Below, in pieces: positions 44,182 through 52,108 of a DNA stretch of 64,000 nucleotides. The notes under the pieces were generated by a model. The model was given only the letters and a program-made list of their open reading frames with translations. It had not been told where the DNA came from and did not search any database. Source of the stretch: an uncultured Lachnospiraceae bacterium (GTDB lineage Bacteria > Bacillota > Clostridia > Lachnospirales > Lachnospiraceae); assembly GCA_902781505.1 (NCBI GenBank), contig CACZJL010000009.1, positions 1 through 64,000 of the forward strand. Reading direction: 5' to 3'. A program made the position numbers and the translations under genes. Position 1 is the first letter of the stretch. Every line of letters begins with the position of its first letter.

Positions 44182-44745
44182 TCAATATCTGATTCCCGTA
44201 AAATTAAAGCGATCAAAGATTTTCTTTAATCCAAAACGATACACAAGGAGTACGGAAACCACCATTCCGATTACAGCCTGCAGAATCTCGAATGGGATTT
44301 TAATGATTGCCGCAGCCAGAGTTCCGTAAATAAATGTCTTTCCCAGGAAATAGCCGACATTCATAATGATTCCACCGACAAATACACCAAGGCTTGCTGC
44401 TGCAACCGGATGCTTTTTTAATGTATTACGCGCAATATAAGACACGGCAAATGCCTGTAATCCATGAGTTACAAGAGACACCCACATCGGTGCCGGATAA
44501 AAGATGGCATCACCTAAGAAAGCTCCCACGCCACCGACAATCATTGCACTCACAGGATCTAAAAGAAGCGCTGCCGTGCAGATGACTGCATCACAAAGAT
44601 AAACATGTCCTCCCGGTACCGGAATTCCTACGGAACTGAATGCGATATTAATTCCCATAAATAACGCCATAAAGCAGATCTGTTTTGTTGTCCATCTGCT
44701 GGTTGTCTTTACGTTGCCTGCTGTTACTGCTTTACCTTCTGCCAT
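44182..44745 (-). CDS. ECF transporter S-component, possibly for vitamin B6
   Basis: A 187-residue membrane protein with about six helices and the ECF S-component pattern: TTKQICFMALFMGINIAFSS near the N-terminus, a PGGHVYLCDAVICTAALLL segment, and GGVGAFLGDAIFYPAPMW. The start at 44745 is chosen by GAAGGGAATT upstream; a 32-codon upstream extension is basic and unsupported. It is divergent from a MocR-like gene, the family that includes PdxR, which controls vitamin B6 genes and PdxU-type S-components. A pyridoxine substrate is therefore plausible but only inferred. Confidence 0.75.
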   Translation of the reverse strand: MAEGKAVTAGNVKTTSRWTTKQICFMALFMGINIAFSSVGIPVPGGHVYLCDAVICTAALLLDPVSAMIVGGVGAFLGDAIFYPAPMWVSLVTHGLQAFAVSYIARNTLKKHPVAAASLGVFVGGIIMNVGYFLGKTFIYGTLAAAIIKIPFEILQAVIGMVVSVLLVYRFGLKKIFDRFNFTGIRY

Positions 44746-44971
44746 AATTCCCTTCTTTCCTGCCAGACTGCCTTTAGGACATTTTCTTTTTAATCCCATC
44801 AATCTGGTCATATCTTTTTTCCGTTTTCTGAATCTGGTCATATCCGCCTTTGTTAAATAGAATGGATAAAACTCATCTGCCAGTTCGAACTTGTTTTGTA
44901 TTATAATGAGCTTACTGACATTATAAAATTATCAGTTTTGAACTTTTTTATATGACCAAATTGGAGGACCT

Positions 44972-46096
44972 ATGGCACAGACAAAGAAACAACCTGCATA
45001 TTTACAGGTCTATCACTTTCTTCGGGATTCCATTATCAAAGAAAACTACAAGTTTGGAGAAAAGCTTCCAAGCAAACGTGCAATGGCTGATCAGACCGGA
45101 ACAAGCGTAATTACGATTGAACACGCCTATTCTATTTTGGAGGAAGAAGGCTTTATCGAAGCCAGAGAACGCTCCGGCTTCTTTGTAACCTATGCTTCAG
45201 AATTCGTTCTTGCGAATTCCCCTGCATCCGACACCAGAACACTTCAAAAGCGAAAAGAAAAAGGGAAACAAACCGATTCCATCACAACAGAGGACCCCGT
45301 AGCGAACGAAGAAGAAATTCTTGCTTCCTTCCCCTTTAACACTTATGCCAAAACCATGCGGCATGTACTGACAGAATATGGAGATAAAATCTTAAAAAAA
45401 TCTCCTAACAGCGGAACTCTGATGCTTCGAAATGCCATCTGTCTGTATCTTGCAAGAACCAGAAAGATTGATGTCTATCCAACTCAGATTCTGATTGGTT
45501 CCGGTTCTGAGGCACTTTACGGTCTGATTGCTCAATACATCGGACGAAAAAAGACTATCGCCTTAGAAGACCCAAGTTATGATCAGATTCGCAAAGTCTA
45601 TGAAGCACATGGTCTTAAACCTGAGTTTTTAACAATGGGACCGGAAGGAATCACTACAGAAGCACTGAACCAAAGCAAGGCTTCCGTACTTCATGTCACT
45701 CCCTTCCACTCCTATCCAAGCGGAATCACAGCAACAGCAAGTAAACGTCACGAATATATCCGCTGGGCGAAGGAACGGGACGGCCTCATTATTGAAGATG
45801 ACTTTGATTCCGAATTCTCCGTTTCTACCAAGACAGAAGATACCCTGTTTTCACAAGAACCTGAGAAAAACGTCATCTACATCAACTCTTTCTCCCGTAC
45901 CATCGCCCCTTCTACAAGGGTTGGTTACATGGTGCTTCCGGAAGAACTCGCTGCTGACTTTACCAAAAAACTCGGGTTTTATTCCTGCACAGTCCCTGTC
46001 TTTGATCAATATGTAATCGCCGAATTCATTCAGAGCGGTGAATTTGAGCGTCATATCAACCGCGTCAGAAGAAACTTAAGAAAGAAACGGAACTAA
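44972..46096 (+). CDS. Degenerate MocR-family regulator
   Basis: A 374-residue protein. The N-terminal GntR winged helix (about 7-75) contains YKFGEKLPSKRAMADQTGTS and YSILEEEGFIEARERSGFF. A class I aminotransferase-like domain follows from about 115, with IGSGSEALYGLIAQYI, HVTPFHSYPSG and IIEDDFDSEF. Two features are odd. The segment that normally holds the PLP Schiff-base lysine, SFSKT, reads SFSRT with arginine at residue 309. The protein also ends at about 374 residues instead of about 460-480, so the C-terminal subdomain is missing, and a terminator follows at once. It may sense ligands without forming an internal aldimine. Ribosome binding site TTGGAGGACC. Confidence 0.87.
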   Translation: MAQTKKQPAYLQVYHFLRDSIIKENYKFGEKLPSKRAMADQTGTSVITIEHAYSILEEEGFIEARERSGFFVTYASEFVLANSPASDTRTLQKRKEKGKQTDSITTEDPVANEEEILASFPFNTYAKTMRHVLTEYGDKILKKSPNSGTLMLRNAICLYLARTRKIDVYPTQILIGSGSEALYGLIAQYIGRKKTIALEDPSYDQIRKVYEAHGLKPEFLTMGPEGITTEALNQSKASVLHVTPFHSYPSGITATASKRHEYIRWAKERDGLIIEDDFDSEFSVSTKTEDTLFSQEPEKNVIYINSFSRTIAPSTRVGYMVLPEELAADFTKKLGFYSCTVPVFDQYVIAEFIQSGEFERHINRVRRNLRKKRN

Positions 46097-46130
46097 AGAA
46101 AGGGTCTGTCCATCCGGACAGACCCTTTCT
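46097..46130. terminator. Bidirectional terminator after the MocR-like gene
   Basis: A perfect 15-bp stem AGAAAGGGTCTGTCC / GGACAGACCCTTTCT with a 4-base loop lies between converging genes. Confidence 0.9.
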
Positions 46131-46138
46131 AAAATTCT

Positions 46139-46666
46139 TCATCGATTTGACTTTTCTTCCGCATCAAGTGCTTCTAAAATTCTCTTATAATGCAGGAATT
46201 TTCCTGCTTCACCAAGTTTCTTTATTTCTTCGAGTGTCGCAAACTTGAAACCAATCGCTTCGTCTTCCTGGAGAACGACATCTTCTTCACTAAAATCCAG
46301 ATGGCAATGATAAATATCTGTAAAGTAATTGTCGCCGCCTTCCGGGTCGTCATTTCTGTACCAGTAGACTGGTTCGTTACTGCATCCTGAGACATCAAGT
46401 CCTACCTCCTCTTTTACCTCACGGCACAGGCCTTCAAAGGAAGATTCACCCTTTTTCACGCCACCGCCTGTAGTTTCCCAATCTCCTGCTGCCCACGCTT
46501 TATCAAGAGATCTCTGTGTAATTAAAAACGTGTGGTCCGGACGCTCAATCAGTGTCAGGACAACCAGCATATATTCACCAGGAAGGAGTTTTTCTGCCTT
46601 ACGCATCTTACTTCTGCCTGTCAACTTTTTTTCACTGTCATAAATATCAATAAATTCCATACCCAT
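46139..46666 (-). CDS. Nudix hydrolase
   Basis: A 175-residue Nudix protein. The box GGGVKKGESSFEGLCREVKEEVGL (about 67-90) matches GX5EX7REUXEEXGU, giving the metal-binding glutamates. The N-terminal FIDIYDSEKKLTGRSKMR resembles the Nudix group that includes isopentenyl-diphosphate isomerase-like proteins. It would hydrolyse a nucleoside diphosphate derivative; the substrate is unknown. The start at 46666 has AAAAGGA upstream. It follows the aldo/keto reductase gene by 41 bp on the same strand. Confidence 0.88.
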   Translation of the reverse strand: MGMEFIDIYDSEKKLTGRSKMRKAEKLLPGEYMLVVLTLIERPDHTFLITQRSLDKAWAAGDWETTGGGVKKGESSFEGLCREVKEEVGLDVSGCSNEPVYWYRNDDPEGGDNYFTDIYHCHLDFSEEDVVLQEDEAIGFKFATLEEIKKLGEAGKFLHYKRILEALDAEEKSNR

Positions 46667-46707
46667 AGTAAAATCCTTTTTCTAACATTATTTACTCTAT
46701 TTTCTCA

Positions 46708-47832
46708 TCAATTCTGATTTTCGTACAGTTCCTTAAACTTCACCAAATCATCACGGATTGAAAGATGCTGTGGACAGATGTTCTCGCAAAGACCGCACTT
46801 TACACAATCTGAAGCAAGACCTCGGTTCATCTTATAGCGCTCATAGTACATGTTAGTCTTCTTACCGGTTGTTGCATACATGTTAAGAAGGGCGAAGTAC
46901 GCCGGAATATTGATATTCTTAGGACATACCTCCGTACAGTACTTACAGTTGGTGCAGGCAACCGCTGTGCTTGCATTAATTACTTCTGCAACTGCCTCTA
47001 ACATGATTTCTTCCGCCTCAGAGAGCGGCTCAAACTCCTGCATATAAGAGGTATTATCAACCAGCTGCTCCATATTGCTCATGCCTGATAACACCATTAT
47101 AACATTTGGCTTGGAAGCTGCATAACGGATGGCATAAGAAGCCGGGCTCATCTCAGGAAGGTCATGCTCCTTCTCGAAATTACGGATTACTTCAAGCGCA
47201 GGCGCCGGAAGATTCGCTAAGGTTCCTCCCTTTACCGGTTCCATGACCACAACAGGCTTACCGTGCTTAGCAGCGACATCATAACATTTGCCAGATTCAA
47301 TGACACCGGACTTCCAGTCAAGATAGTTTATCTGAAGCTGAACGAAATCCACTTCCGGATGATCTGTCAGCACGCGGTCGAGCATCTCTGCATTATCGTG
47401 GAAGGAGAAGCCGATTTTCTTAACAAGTCCTTCTTCCTTCTTCTTCTGAATGAAATCAAAGCCGCCGAACTTCTGCGTATTTTCATAGCGATCCTGTCCC
47501 ATGTTATGGAGCAGGTAGTAGTCAAAATACTGCGCATGGGTGCGCTCAAGCTGCTCTTTAAAATATTTCTCGTAATCATCCACAGACTTTACTCTGATGA
47601 TTGGCATTTTATCCGCCAGAACAAAAGACTCTCTTGGATAGCGGTCTACTAAACAGCGCGCAACCGCACCTTCAGAGTGTTCCTGATGATATGGGTAAGC
47701 GGTATCAAAATAGGTAAATCCCCTCTCCATGTAGTAATCTACCATCTTTTCAAACTGCTCATAATCGATTGTAGCTGGGTCATCCGCGTTAAAAACCGGG
47801 AGACGCATTGTACCAAATCCTAACTTTTTCAC
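46708..47832 (-). CDS. Aldo/keto reductase with C-terminal ferredoxin domain
   Basis: A 374-residue oxidoreductase. The TIM-barrel AKR part (about 1-275) begins KKLGFGTMRLPVF and contains FDTAYPYH (catalytic Asp/Tyr region), ADKMP and YYLLHNM. The C-terminus holds two [4Fe-4S] motifs, CTNCKYCTEVCP and CVKCGLCENICP. This layout is widespread in anaerobes and suggests electron exchange with ferredoxin as well as NAD(P)H. The substrate is unknown. The Sel1 gene lies upstream with a 57-bp gap. Confidence 0.9.
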   Translation of the reverse strand: MKKLGFGTMRLPVFNADDPATIDYEQFEKMVDYYMERGFTYFDTAYPYHQEHSEGAVARCLVDRYPRESFVLADKMPIIRVKSVDDYEKYFKEQLERTHAQYFDYYLLHNMGQDRYENTQKFGGFDFIQKKKEEGLVKKIGFSFHDNAEMLDRVLTDHPEVDFVQLQINYLDWKSGVIESGKCYDVAAKHGKPVVVMEPVKGGTLANLPAPALEVIRNFEKEHDLPEMSPASYAIRYAASKPNVIMVLSGMSNMEQLVDNTSYMQEFEPLSEAEEIMLEAVAEVINASTAVACTNCKYCTEVCPKNINIPAYFALLNMYATTGKKTNMYYERYKMNRGLASDCVKCGLCENICPQHLSIRDDLVKFKELYENQN

Positions 47833-47889
47833 TGCGTTTCCTTTCCGACCTGTTCCCTGTATTCAGGGGCTCAGGCCTTTCGAACCTTT

Positions 47890-49614
47890 TTATAGACATG
47901 TGCCGGAGGTGGCAAATGTATGCACTTTGCCATCATCGCTTTCAAAGCTCGGGCGTTCCGTTTCACTTGCATAGTCCTCGCGCAGCATGTAAAACATGCC
48001 TGTCTCCGTCTGAACCGACACCTTCTTCTGTCCCTCCAGGACAAAATCCATTCCGCAGGAGGAATATTCTACCCAATCGACAGGCAGGCAGATTTCATCC
48101 TCTTCTGAATCGGATGCGCTCACCTTAAGAGAGGTCAGCTCCTCCGTGTACCAGACTAGCTTGTCCACTCTCTTAGCAAGCGAAAGCTCCGGAATCGTAA
48201 GAAGGGCATTAACGCACTCTACCTCAGGCGTCTCTTCCTCTCCGAACGGATCTGATTCTTCATCATTAACCACCGTATGTGCGGAGAGTTCAAACCGCGC
48301 AAAAGAGCCATCTCTCTTAATCTTCAGCTCCGCAATAATATCATTATAACGAAGATAATTTCGAATCACGGTCAGGACATCGATAAATGCCTGATTGTCT
48401 GCGATAAAGCCCTGTTCTTTAAGTTCCTTACCTACTTCACGGATTGCCGCATCGATGTTGGCACGGACCGCTTCATCGCCGTAACGACCCTCGTCACGCC
48501 GCTCATTTGCCGCGAATCTGGCCTGCAGAAGAAATTGAAAGGCCTGGACCTGGTTTTTCTTCATCCCCTTGCCATCCTTGGCAGCCAGTCCCATTCTGAG
48601 CGCCGCATCAGCAAAAATCGTCGCCTCGCCATGCTCAAATCGGCCAAATGTCTCGTGATACACCTGTTCGTACAGATGCAATGCTCCTGATTCATTCACC
48701 GGCACACCGTGACCGTAAAACATACAGTCACCGAGTTTATACGTGGACTGCATATTGAAATTGGCATGTCCTATCAGAAAATACTTCAATGCCTTGTCGT
48801 ACTCCGGCTTTCCGCCATTGACACGGCCGTAATAATAGATATATCCAAGCGTATTGGCAGCTGTTCCATCCTGATACATCTCCACCAGCTTCTTTAAGCA
48901 TGCAGTGCAGATTTCCCAGTTGCATTCCGCTGCCTTTGTATCACCATAGGTCGCATAGGCCGCAAAGCGGAGTCCCACTTCGATATCGTCTTCTACAAGT
49001 TCCCTGGCATAATCCCAGGTTCTTATCCCTTCCGTTACCGTTTCAAACCCTTCATCAATTGCTGAAGTACGCTTTAATACATATTCCACCTTCTGTGGAA
49101 CCGTAAGCTTATACTCCTCCGGCTTCAGATTCTGATTCTCATAGTAATATTCAATTTCACTCGCCGGCTCCTTCACTGCGGTTTTTAAGAACTTCAGCCT
49201 CTGTTCCGCAGTTTCAAAGCCCTCCGGATTGGTCAGATTCTCCACAATCAGAATCAGACGGATAGTCAGATTCTTAAGCAATGCCTTCTCTGTCTTCGGA
49301 TCCTCAATCGTTTCCTCAACTGATATCTTCGAATCCTCCGGGTCCATCCCAATGGAATCGCGGTAAATGCTCATCAGCCGCACCCAGCTGATGAATTGCT
49401 CCACGAGGTCATTTCTTCTTGCACGTGCAATTCGATTCAGTCCCTCAAGCAGATCCTTTGGATGAAATTCTGAATCTGTCACAAATTCATAGTCTACGTC
49501 CGTATCGGCAGTTTTCAGACACCAGTCTGCAAGTTCCGTATTGGACAGCTGAAAGGTCAGAAGCTTCTTTACTTCTTCCTCTGTTATTTTTATTTGTTTT
49601 AAGTAGTCATTCAT
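47890..49614 (-). CDS. Sel1-repeat protein
   Basis: A 574-residue acidic soluble protein. The central part (about 245-385) has Sel1-like helical repeats, such as NTLGYIYYYGRVNGGKPEYD and YKLGDCMFYGHGVPVNESGA, a protein-interaction solenoid. The N-terminal 230 residues and the C-terminal part (about 400-574, beta-rich and acidic) are not recognised. There is no signal peptide, so it is cytoplasmic. It follows a small membrane protein gene by 18 bp. The function is unknown. Confidence 0.72.
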   Translation of the reverse strand: MNDYLKQIKITEEEVKKLLTFQLSNTELADWCLKTADTDVDYEFVTDSEFHPKDLLEGLNRIARARRNDLVEQFISWVRLMSIYRDSIGMDPEDSKISVEETIEDPKTEKALLKNLTIRLILIVENLTNPEGFETAEQRLKFLKTAVKEPASEIEYYYENQNLKPEEYKLTVPQKVEYVLKRTSAIDEGFETVTEGIRTWDYARELVEDDIEVGLRFAAYATYGDTKAAECNWEICTACLKKLVEMYQDGTAANTLGYIYYYGRVNGGKPEYDKALKYFLIGHANFNMQSTYKLGDCMFYGHGVPVNESGALHLYEQVYHETFGRFEHGEATIFADAALRMGLAAKDGKGMKKNQVQAFQFLLQARFAANERRDEGRYGDEAVRANIDAAIREVGKELKEQGFIADNQAFIDVLTVIRNYLRYNDIIAELKIKRDGSFARFELSAHTVVNDEESDPFGEEETPEVECVNALLTIPELSLAKRVDKLVWYTEELTSLKVSASDSEEDEICLPVDWVEYSSCGMDFVLEGQKKVSVQTETGMFYMLREDYASETERPSFESDDGKVHTFATSGTCL

Positions 49615-49632
49615 ATGCAGGTCCCCACATTG

Positions 49633-49851
49633 TTAAAATCGAAAGATTGCAATCCCGCTCCTGAAAGATGTCAGCACCGCAAGAATAGCGAACATCATTC
49701 CAAGAATTGCAAGCCATCTGTGCTCATTGATTCCGATTATGCCAAGCGCCAGATCAATAACACCAAAGAACAGAATCCATCCGTTTGTTTCAAATAAAAA
49801 GGATAAGGCGAACAGAACAAATCCGCCAATCAAAGAACTGATTGCAACCAT
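49633..49851 (-). CDS. Small three-helix membrane protein
   Basis: A 72-residue protein with about three hydrophobic helices (MVAISSLIGGFVLFALSFLF, then ILFFGVIDLALGIIGI and WLAILGMMFAILAVL). The start at 49851 is set by AAGGGGG upstream; a longer frame reaches back through the leader terminator and into the tRNA-Thr gene and is rejected. A mini-ORF overlapping a terminator lies just upstream. It precedes the Sel1 gene by 18 bp. Function unknown. Confidence 0.65.
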   Translation of the reverse strand: MVAISSLIGGFVLFALSFLFETNGWILFFGVIDLALGIIGINEHRWLAILGMMFAILAVLTSFRSGIAIFRF

Positions 49852-49868
49852 AAAAGCACCCCCTTGCT

Positions 49869-49901
49869 TTAAAAAGGCGGGCCCGACAGCCCGCGTCTCA
49901 T
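49869..49901 (-). CDS. Possible 10-codon leader peptide
   Basis: ATG at 49901, stop at 49869, product MRRGLSGPPF. It is preceded by GGGAGGAGAG (49911-49920) at a rather long spacing. Its codons run through the stem of the terminator at 49871-49896, so its translation would interfere with that hairpin. No expression evidence is available. Confidence 0.3.
   Translation of the reverse strand: MRRGLSGPPF
49871..49896 (-). terminator. Terminator-like hairpin before the small membrane gene
   Basis: A GCGGGC / GCCCGC stem with one bulged base and a TGTCG loop is followed by TTTTT on the minus strand, about 20 bases before the ATG at 49851. Confidence 0.6.
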
Positions 49902-49967
49902 GGATTTTAGCTCTCCTCCCATGAAACGATTCTACATAGTTTTTCAACAAAATTTCCTTTTTTGCAC

Positions 49968-50003
49968 AAAAAAAGGAACACCTCAGGCGAGGTCTGTCCC
50001 TTA
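49968..50003 (-). terminator. Terminator of the tRNA-Thr transcript
   Basis: GACCTC / GAGGT arms with outer, bulged GGGACA / TGTTCC pairing are followed on the minus strand by seven Ts, a few bases beyond the tRNA 3' end. Confidence 0.65.
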
Positions 50004-50010
50004 AAACAAA

Positions 50011-50082
50011 AGCTAGTGATGGAAATCGGATCCACGACCTCTTCATTACCAATGAAGTGCTCTACCACTGAGCTACACTAGC
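50011..50082 (-). tRNA. tRNA-Thr (anticodon GGT)
   Basis: A 72-base cloverleaf. Acceptor GCTAGTG / CACTAGC, D-arm GCTCAGTGGTAGAGC, and anticodon stem CTTCA / TGAAG with loop TTGGTAA (anticodon GGT). The T-loop is somewhat unusual (TCCGATT). No CCA is encoded. It reads ACC/ACU codons. Confidence 0.88.
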
Positions 50083-50124
50083 AAAAACATAACGCAATTA
50101 TATTACTTGATTGTTGCGATTTTG

Positions 50125-50718
50125 TCAACAGGAAAGCTTCCAGACTGCACGCGCTTTCTGGCGAATTCTCTGAAGACAGTTGTCGATGGACTTCGAGGTC
50201 TTGCCCATGGAATCAGCGATTGCCGTATAACTCTCCCCCGCAAGGTACCTTGAAAGCACATCAATTTCAAACGCGGACAGGGAATCTTTTAAATCATGCA
50301 TCATCTGCCTTGCATTGTCCTCTCCAACCAGGAAATCCTCCGGATTCACCTCCAGTCCCGGATTCTCAATTTCAAACGTCATGCCTTCCTCAGCCTGGCC
50401 CGGGTCAATCGAGACATAATCAGAAAACACCTGATTCTTCTGACGGTTTCCTGCCGTCACCGCAGACTTAATCTGCCGTTCAATACAAAGATTGGCAAAC
50501 GTCGAGAAGGCCGCACCTTTGCTTTCATCGAAGTCTCGCACTGCCTTATAAAGTCCGATCATGCCTTCCTGAATCAGGTCATTCTTCTCGCCACCCAAAA
50601 GAAAAAGAGCTCTCGCATGAAACCGAACCGATGCTTTATAGCGGCTCATGATTTCATCAAAAGCCGCTTCTTTGCCGTTCCGGTATTCATTTAAGAGTTC
50701 TTCATCTGTTTTATACAT
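50125..50718 (-). CDS. sigH: RNA polymerase sigma-H (sporulation/stationary phase)
   Basis: A 197-residue sigma-70 family factor. Region 2 contains LIQEGMIGLYKAVRDFDESKG and FSTFANLCIERQIKSAV. Region 4 contains LSAFEIDVLSRYLAGESYTA and TSKSIDNCLQRIRQKAR. The length and the position after rlmB match SigH/Spo0H, which directs early sporulation and competence genes. The start is MYKTDEELL at 50718; a longer frame to 50805 overlaps rlmB and is less likely. The GGGGA upstream is only a weak ribosome binding site. Confidence 0.93.
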   Translation of the reverse strand: MYKTDEELLNEYRNGKEAAFDEIMSRYKASVRFHARALFLLGGEKNDLIQEGMIGLYKAVRDFDESKGAAFSTFANLCIERQIKSAVTAGNRQKNQVFSDYVSIDPGQAEEGMTFEIENPGLEVNPEDFLVGEDNARQMMHDLKDSLSAFEIDVLSRYLAGESYTAIADSMGKTSKSIDNCLQRIRQKARAVWKLSC

Positions 50719-50753
50719 AAATTTATGTCCCCAAAAGCTGCCATTTTTAAAGA

Positions 50754-51533
50754 TCAGCCTTTCTTCATTCTCTGTCTTACGATTTCGTAGGAAAGAACGC
50801 CACATGCAACGGATGCATTTAAAGAATCAATGTCACCCTTCATCGGGATGGATGCTGTGAAATCACACTGTTCTCTTACCAGGCGGGATACACCGTCGCC
50901 CTCATTACCGATAACAAGACCGATTGAGCCTGTCAGGTTGCAGTCATACATGACATCGCCATCCATAGCAGCGCAGACAAACCACATTCCCTGCTTCTTT
51001 AACTCTTCCATGGTTCTTGTAAGGTTCGTGACCTTAGCAACCGGAGTATAGTTTAAGGCACCGGCAGAAGCCTTTGCCACGGTAGGTGTAAGACCTGCAG
51101 CGTGACGCTTCGGGATAATAACACCGTGTGCACCTGCAAGGTTTGCAGTACGGATGATAGCGCCTAAATTATGAGGATCTTCGATATCATCAAGAAGGAT
51201 GATGAACGGATCTTCATTCTTTGCTTTCGCTGCCGCTAAGATATCCTCTACTTCTGCATAGTGATAAGCTGCTGCCATGGCGATAACACCCTGATGATGT
51301 CCGGTCTGGGACAGCTGATCTAAGCGTTCCTTCTTAACGAAGTTAATGATGGCATCGCTCTTTCTTGCAGTACGTACGATAGAACGAATCGGACCGTCCT
51401 GGCTTCCGTCAAGAATAAAAACCTTATCAATAGTCTTTCCTGCTCTGAATGCCTCTAATACCGCGTTTCTTCCCTCAATCTGATTCGATTGAAGGTTCTG
51501 TTCTTCATTTTCAAAATTTTCTCTTGTTTCCAA
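50754..51533 (-). CDS. rlmB: 23S rRNA (guanosine-2'-O)-methyltransferase RlmB
   Basis: A 259-residue SPOUT enzyme. The N-terminal part has IEGRNAVLEAFRAGKTIDKVF. The knot motifs are DDIEDPHNLGAIIRTANLAGA, GLVIGNEGDGVSRLV and IPMKGDIDSLNASVACGVLSYE. It probably methylates a guanosine of 23S rRNA, as E. coli RlmB does. It is in the conserved order cysS-mrnC-rlmB-sigH with short gaps. Confidence 0.95.
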   Translation of the reverse strand: METRENFENEEQNLQSNQIEGRNAVLEAFRAGKTIDKVFILDGSQDGPIRSIVRTARKSDAIINFVKKERLDQLSQTGHHQGVIAMAAAYHYAEVEDILAAAKAKNEDPFIILLDDIEDPHNLGAIIRTANLAGAHGVIIPKRHAAGLTPTVAKASAGALNYTPVAKVTNLTRTMEELKKQGMWFVCAAMDGDVMYDCNLTGSIGLVIGNEGDGVSRLVREQCDFTASIPMKGDIDSLNASVACGVLSYEIVRQRMKKG

Positions 51534-51562
51534 TATATTATCCTTTCGCTTCTCAGCCCGGT

Positions 51563-52108
51563 TCAGCCCTGTGTTTCATCTGTCTTTGGAGCACCTGAAA
51601 TATACTCCTCTTCCATAGAAACCGGCGCATTGGAACTTACGATATGCTTTCCCTTGTTGGCATTGTAGGCTTCTTCTGCGTCTACGCCGAGCTTCATCAG
51701 GTTCAGCATTCTCTCATAATTTCCATTTAAGTACAGAGCCCCCATCAATGCTTCAAAGCCTGTCGCTCTGCGATAATCTGCAATTGAAGCATTTTTCGCA
51801 GAGGTATAGGACTTCGCATTTCTGCCTCGCTTATAGTACCCAAGTTCCGTCGTATCCAGTTCCGGCTCGATGACCAGCATCATACGCGACTGAGCTTCAG
51901 CGCGAACCAGCTTGCTCGCATTCTTATTAATCCTGTCTACCGCACGGTTGCCACGGTTTAACAGCAAGGTCCGAATGACCAGATCATAGATTTCATCTCC
52001 GATATAGGCAAGTACCAGAGGAGAAAAATCCTTTGCTGTCACTGCCTTTAAATCGAAGGTCTTATTAATGAGCTCTGTCAGATTCTGTGCGTTTACGCTC
52101 TCTTCCAT
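51563..52108 (-). CDS. mrnC: Mini-ribonuclease III
   Basis: A 181-residue RNase III catalytic domain without a dsRNA-binding domain. It processes 23S rRNA ends. LAYIGDEIYDLVIRTLLLNRG carries the catalytic acidic residues, and EALMGALYLNG the second set. It overlaps cysS by 16 bp. The C-terminal 30 residues are variable. Confidence 0.93.
   Translation of the reverse strand: MEESVNAQNLTELINKTFDLKAVTAKDFSPLVLAYIGDEIYDLVIRTLLLNRGNRAVDRINKNASKLVRAEAQSRMMLVIEPELDTTELGYYKRGRNAKSYTSAKNASIADYRRATGFEALMGALYLNGNYERMLNLMKLGVDAEEAYNANKGKHIVSSNAPVSMEEEYISGAPKTDETQG

Noticed and set aside
46097..46138. A frameshift hiding the missing C-terminus of the MocR-like regulator
   Set aside because: A strong terminator follows the stop at once, and only 42 bp separate it from the next gene, so there is no room for the missing subdomain.
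49852..50052. Longer N-terminus for the small membrane protein, reaching into the tRNA-Thr gene
   Set aside because: It would translate the tRNA and its terminator. The ATG at 49851 has a clear GGGGG ribosome binding site and starts the hydrophobic protein.
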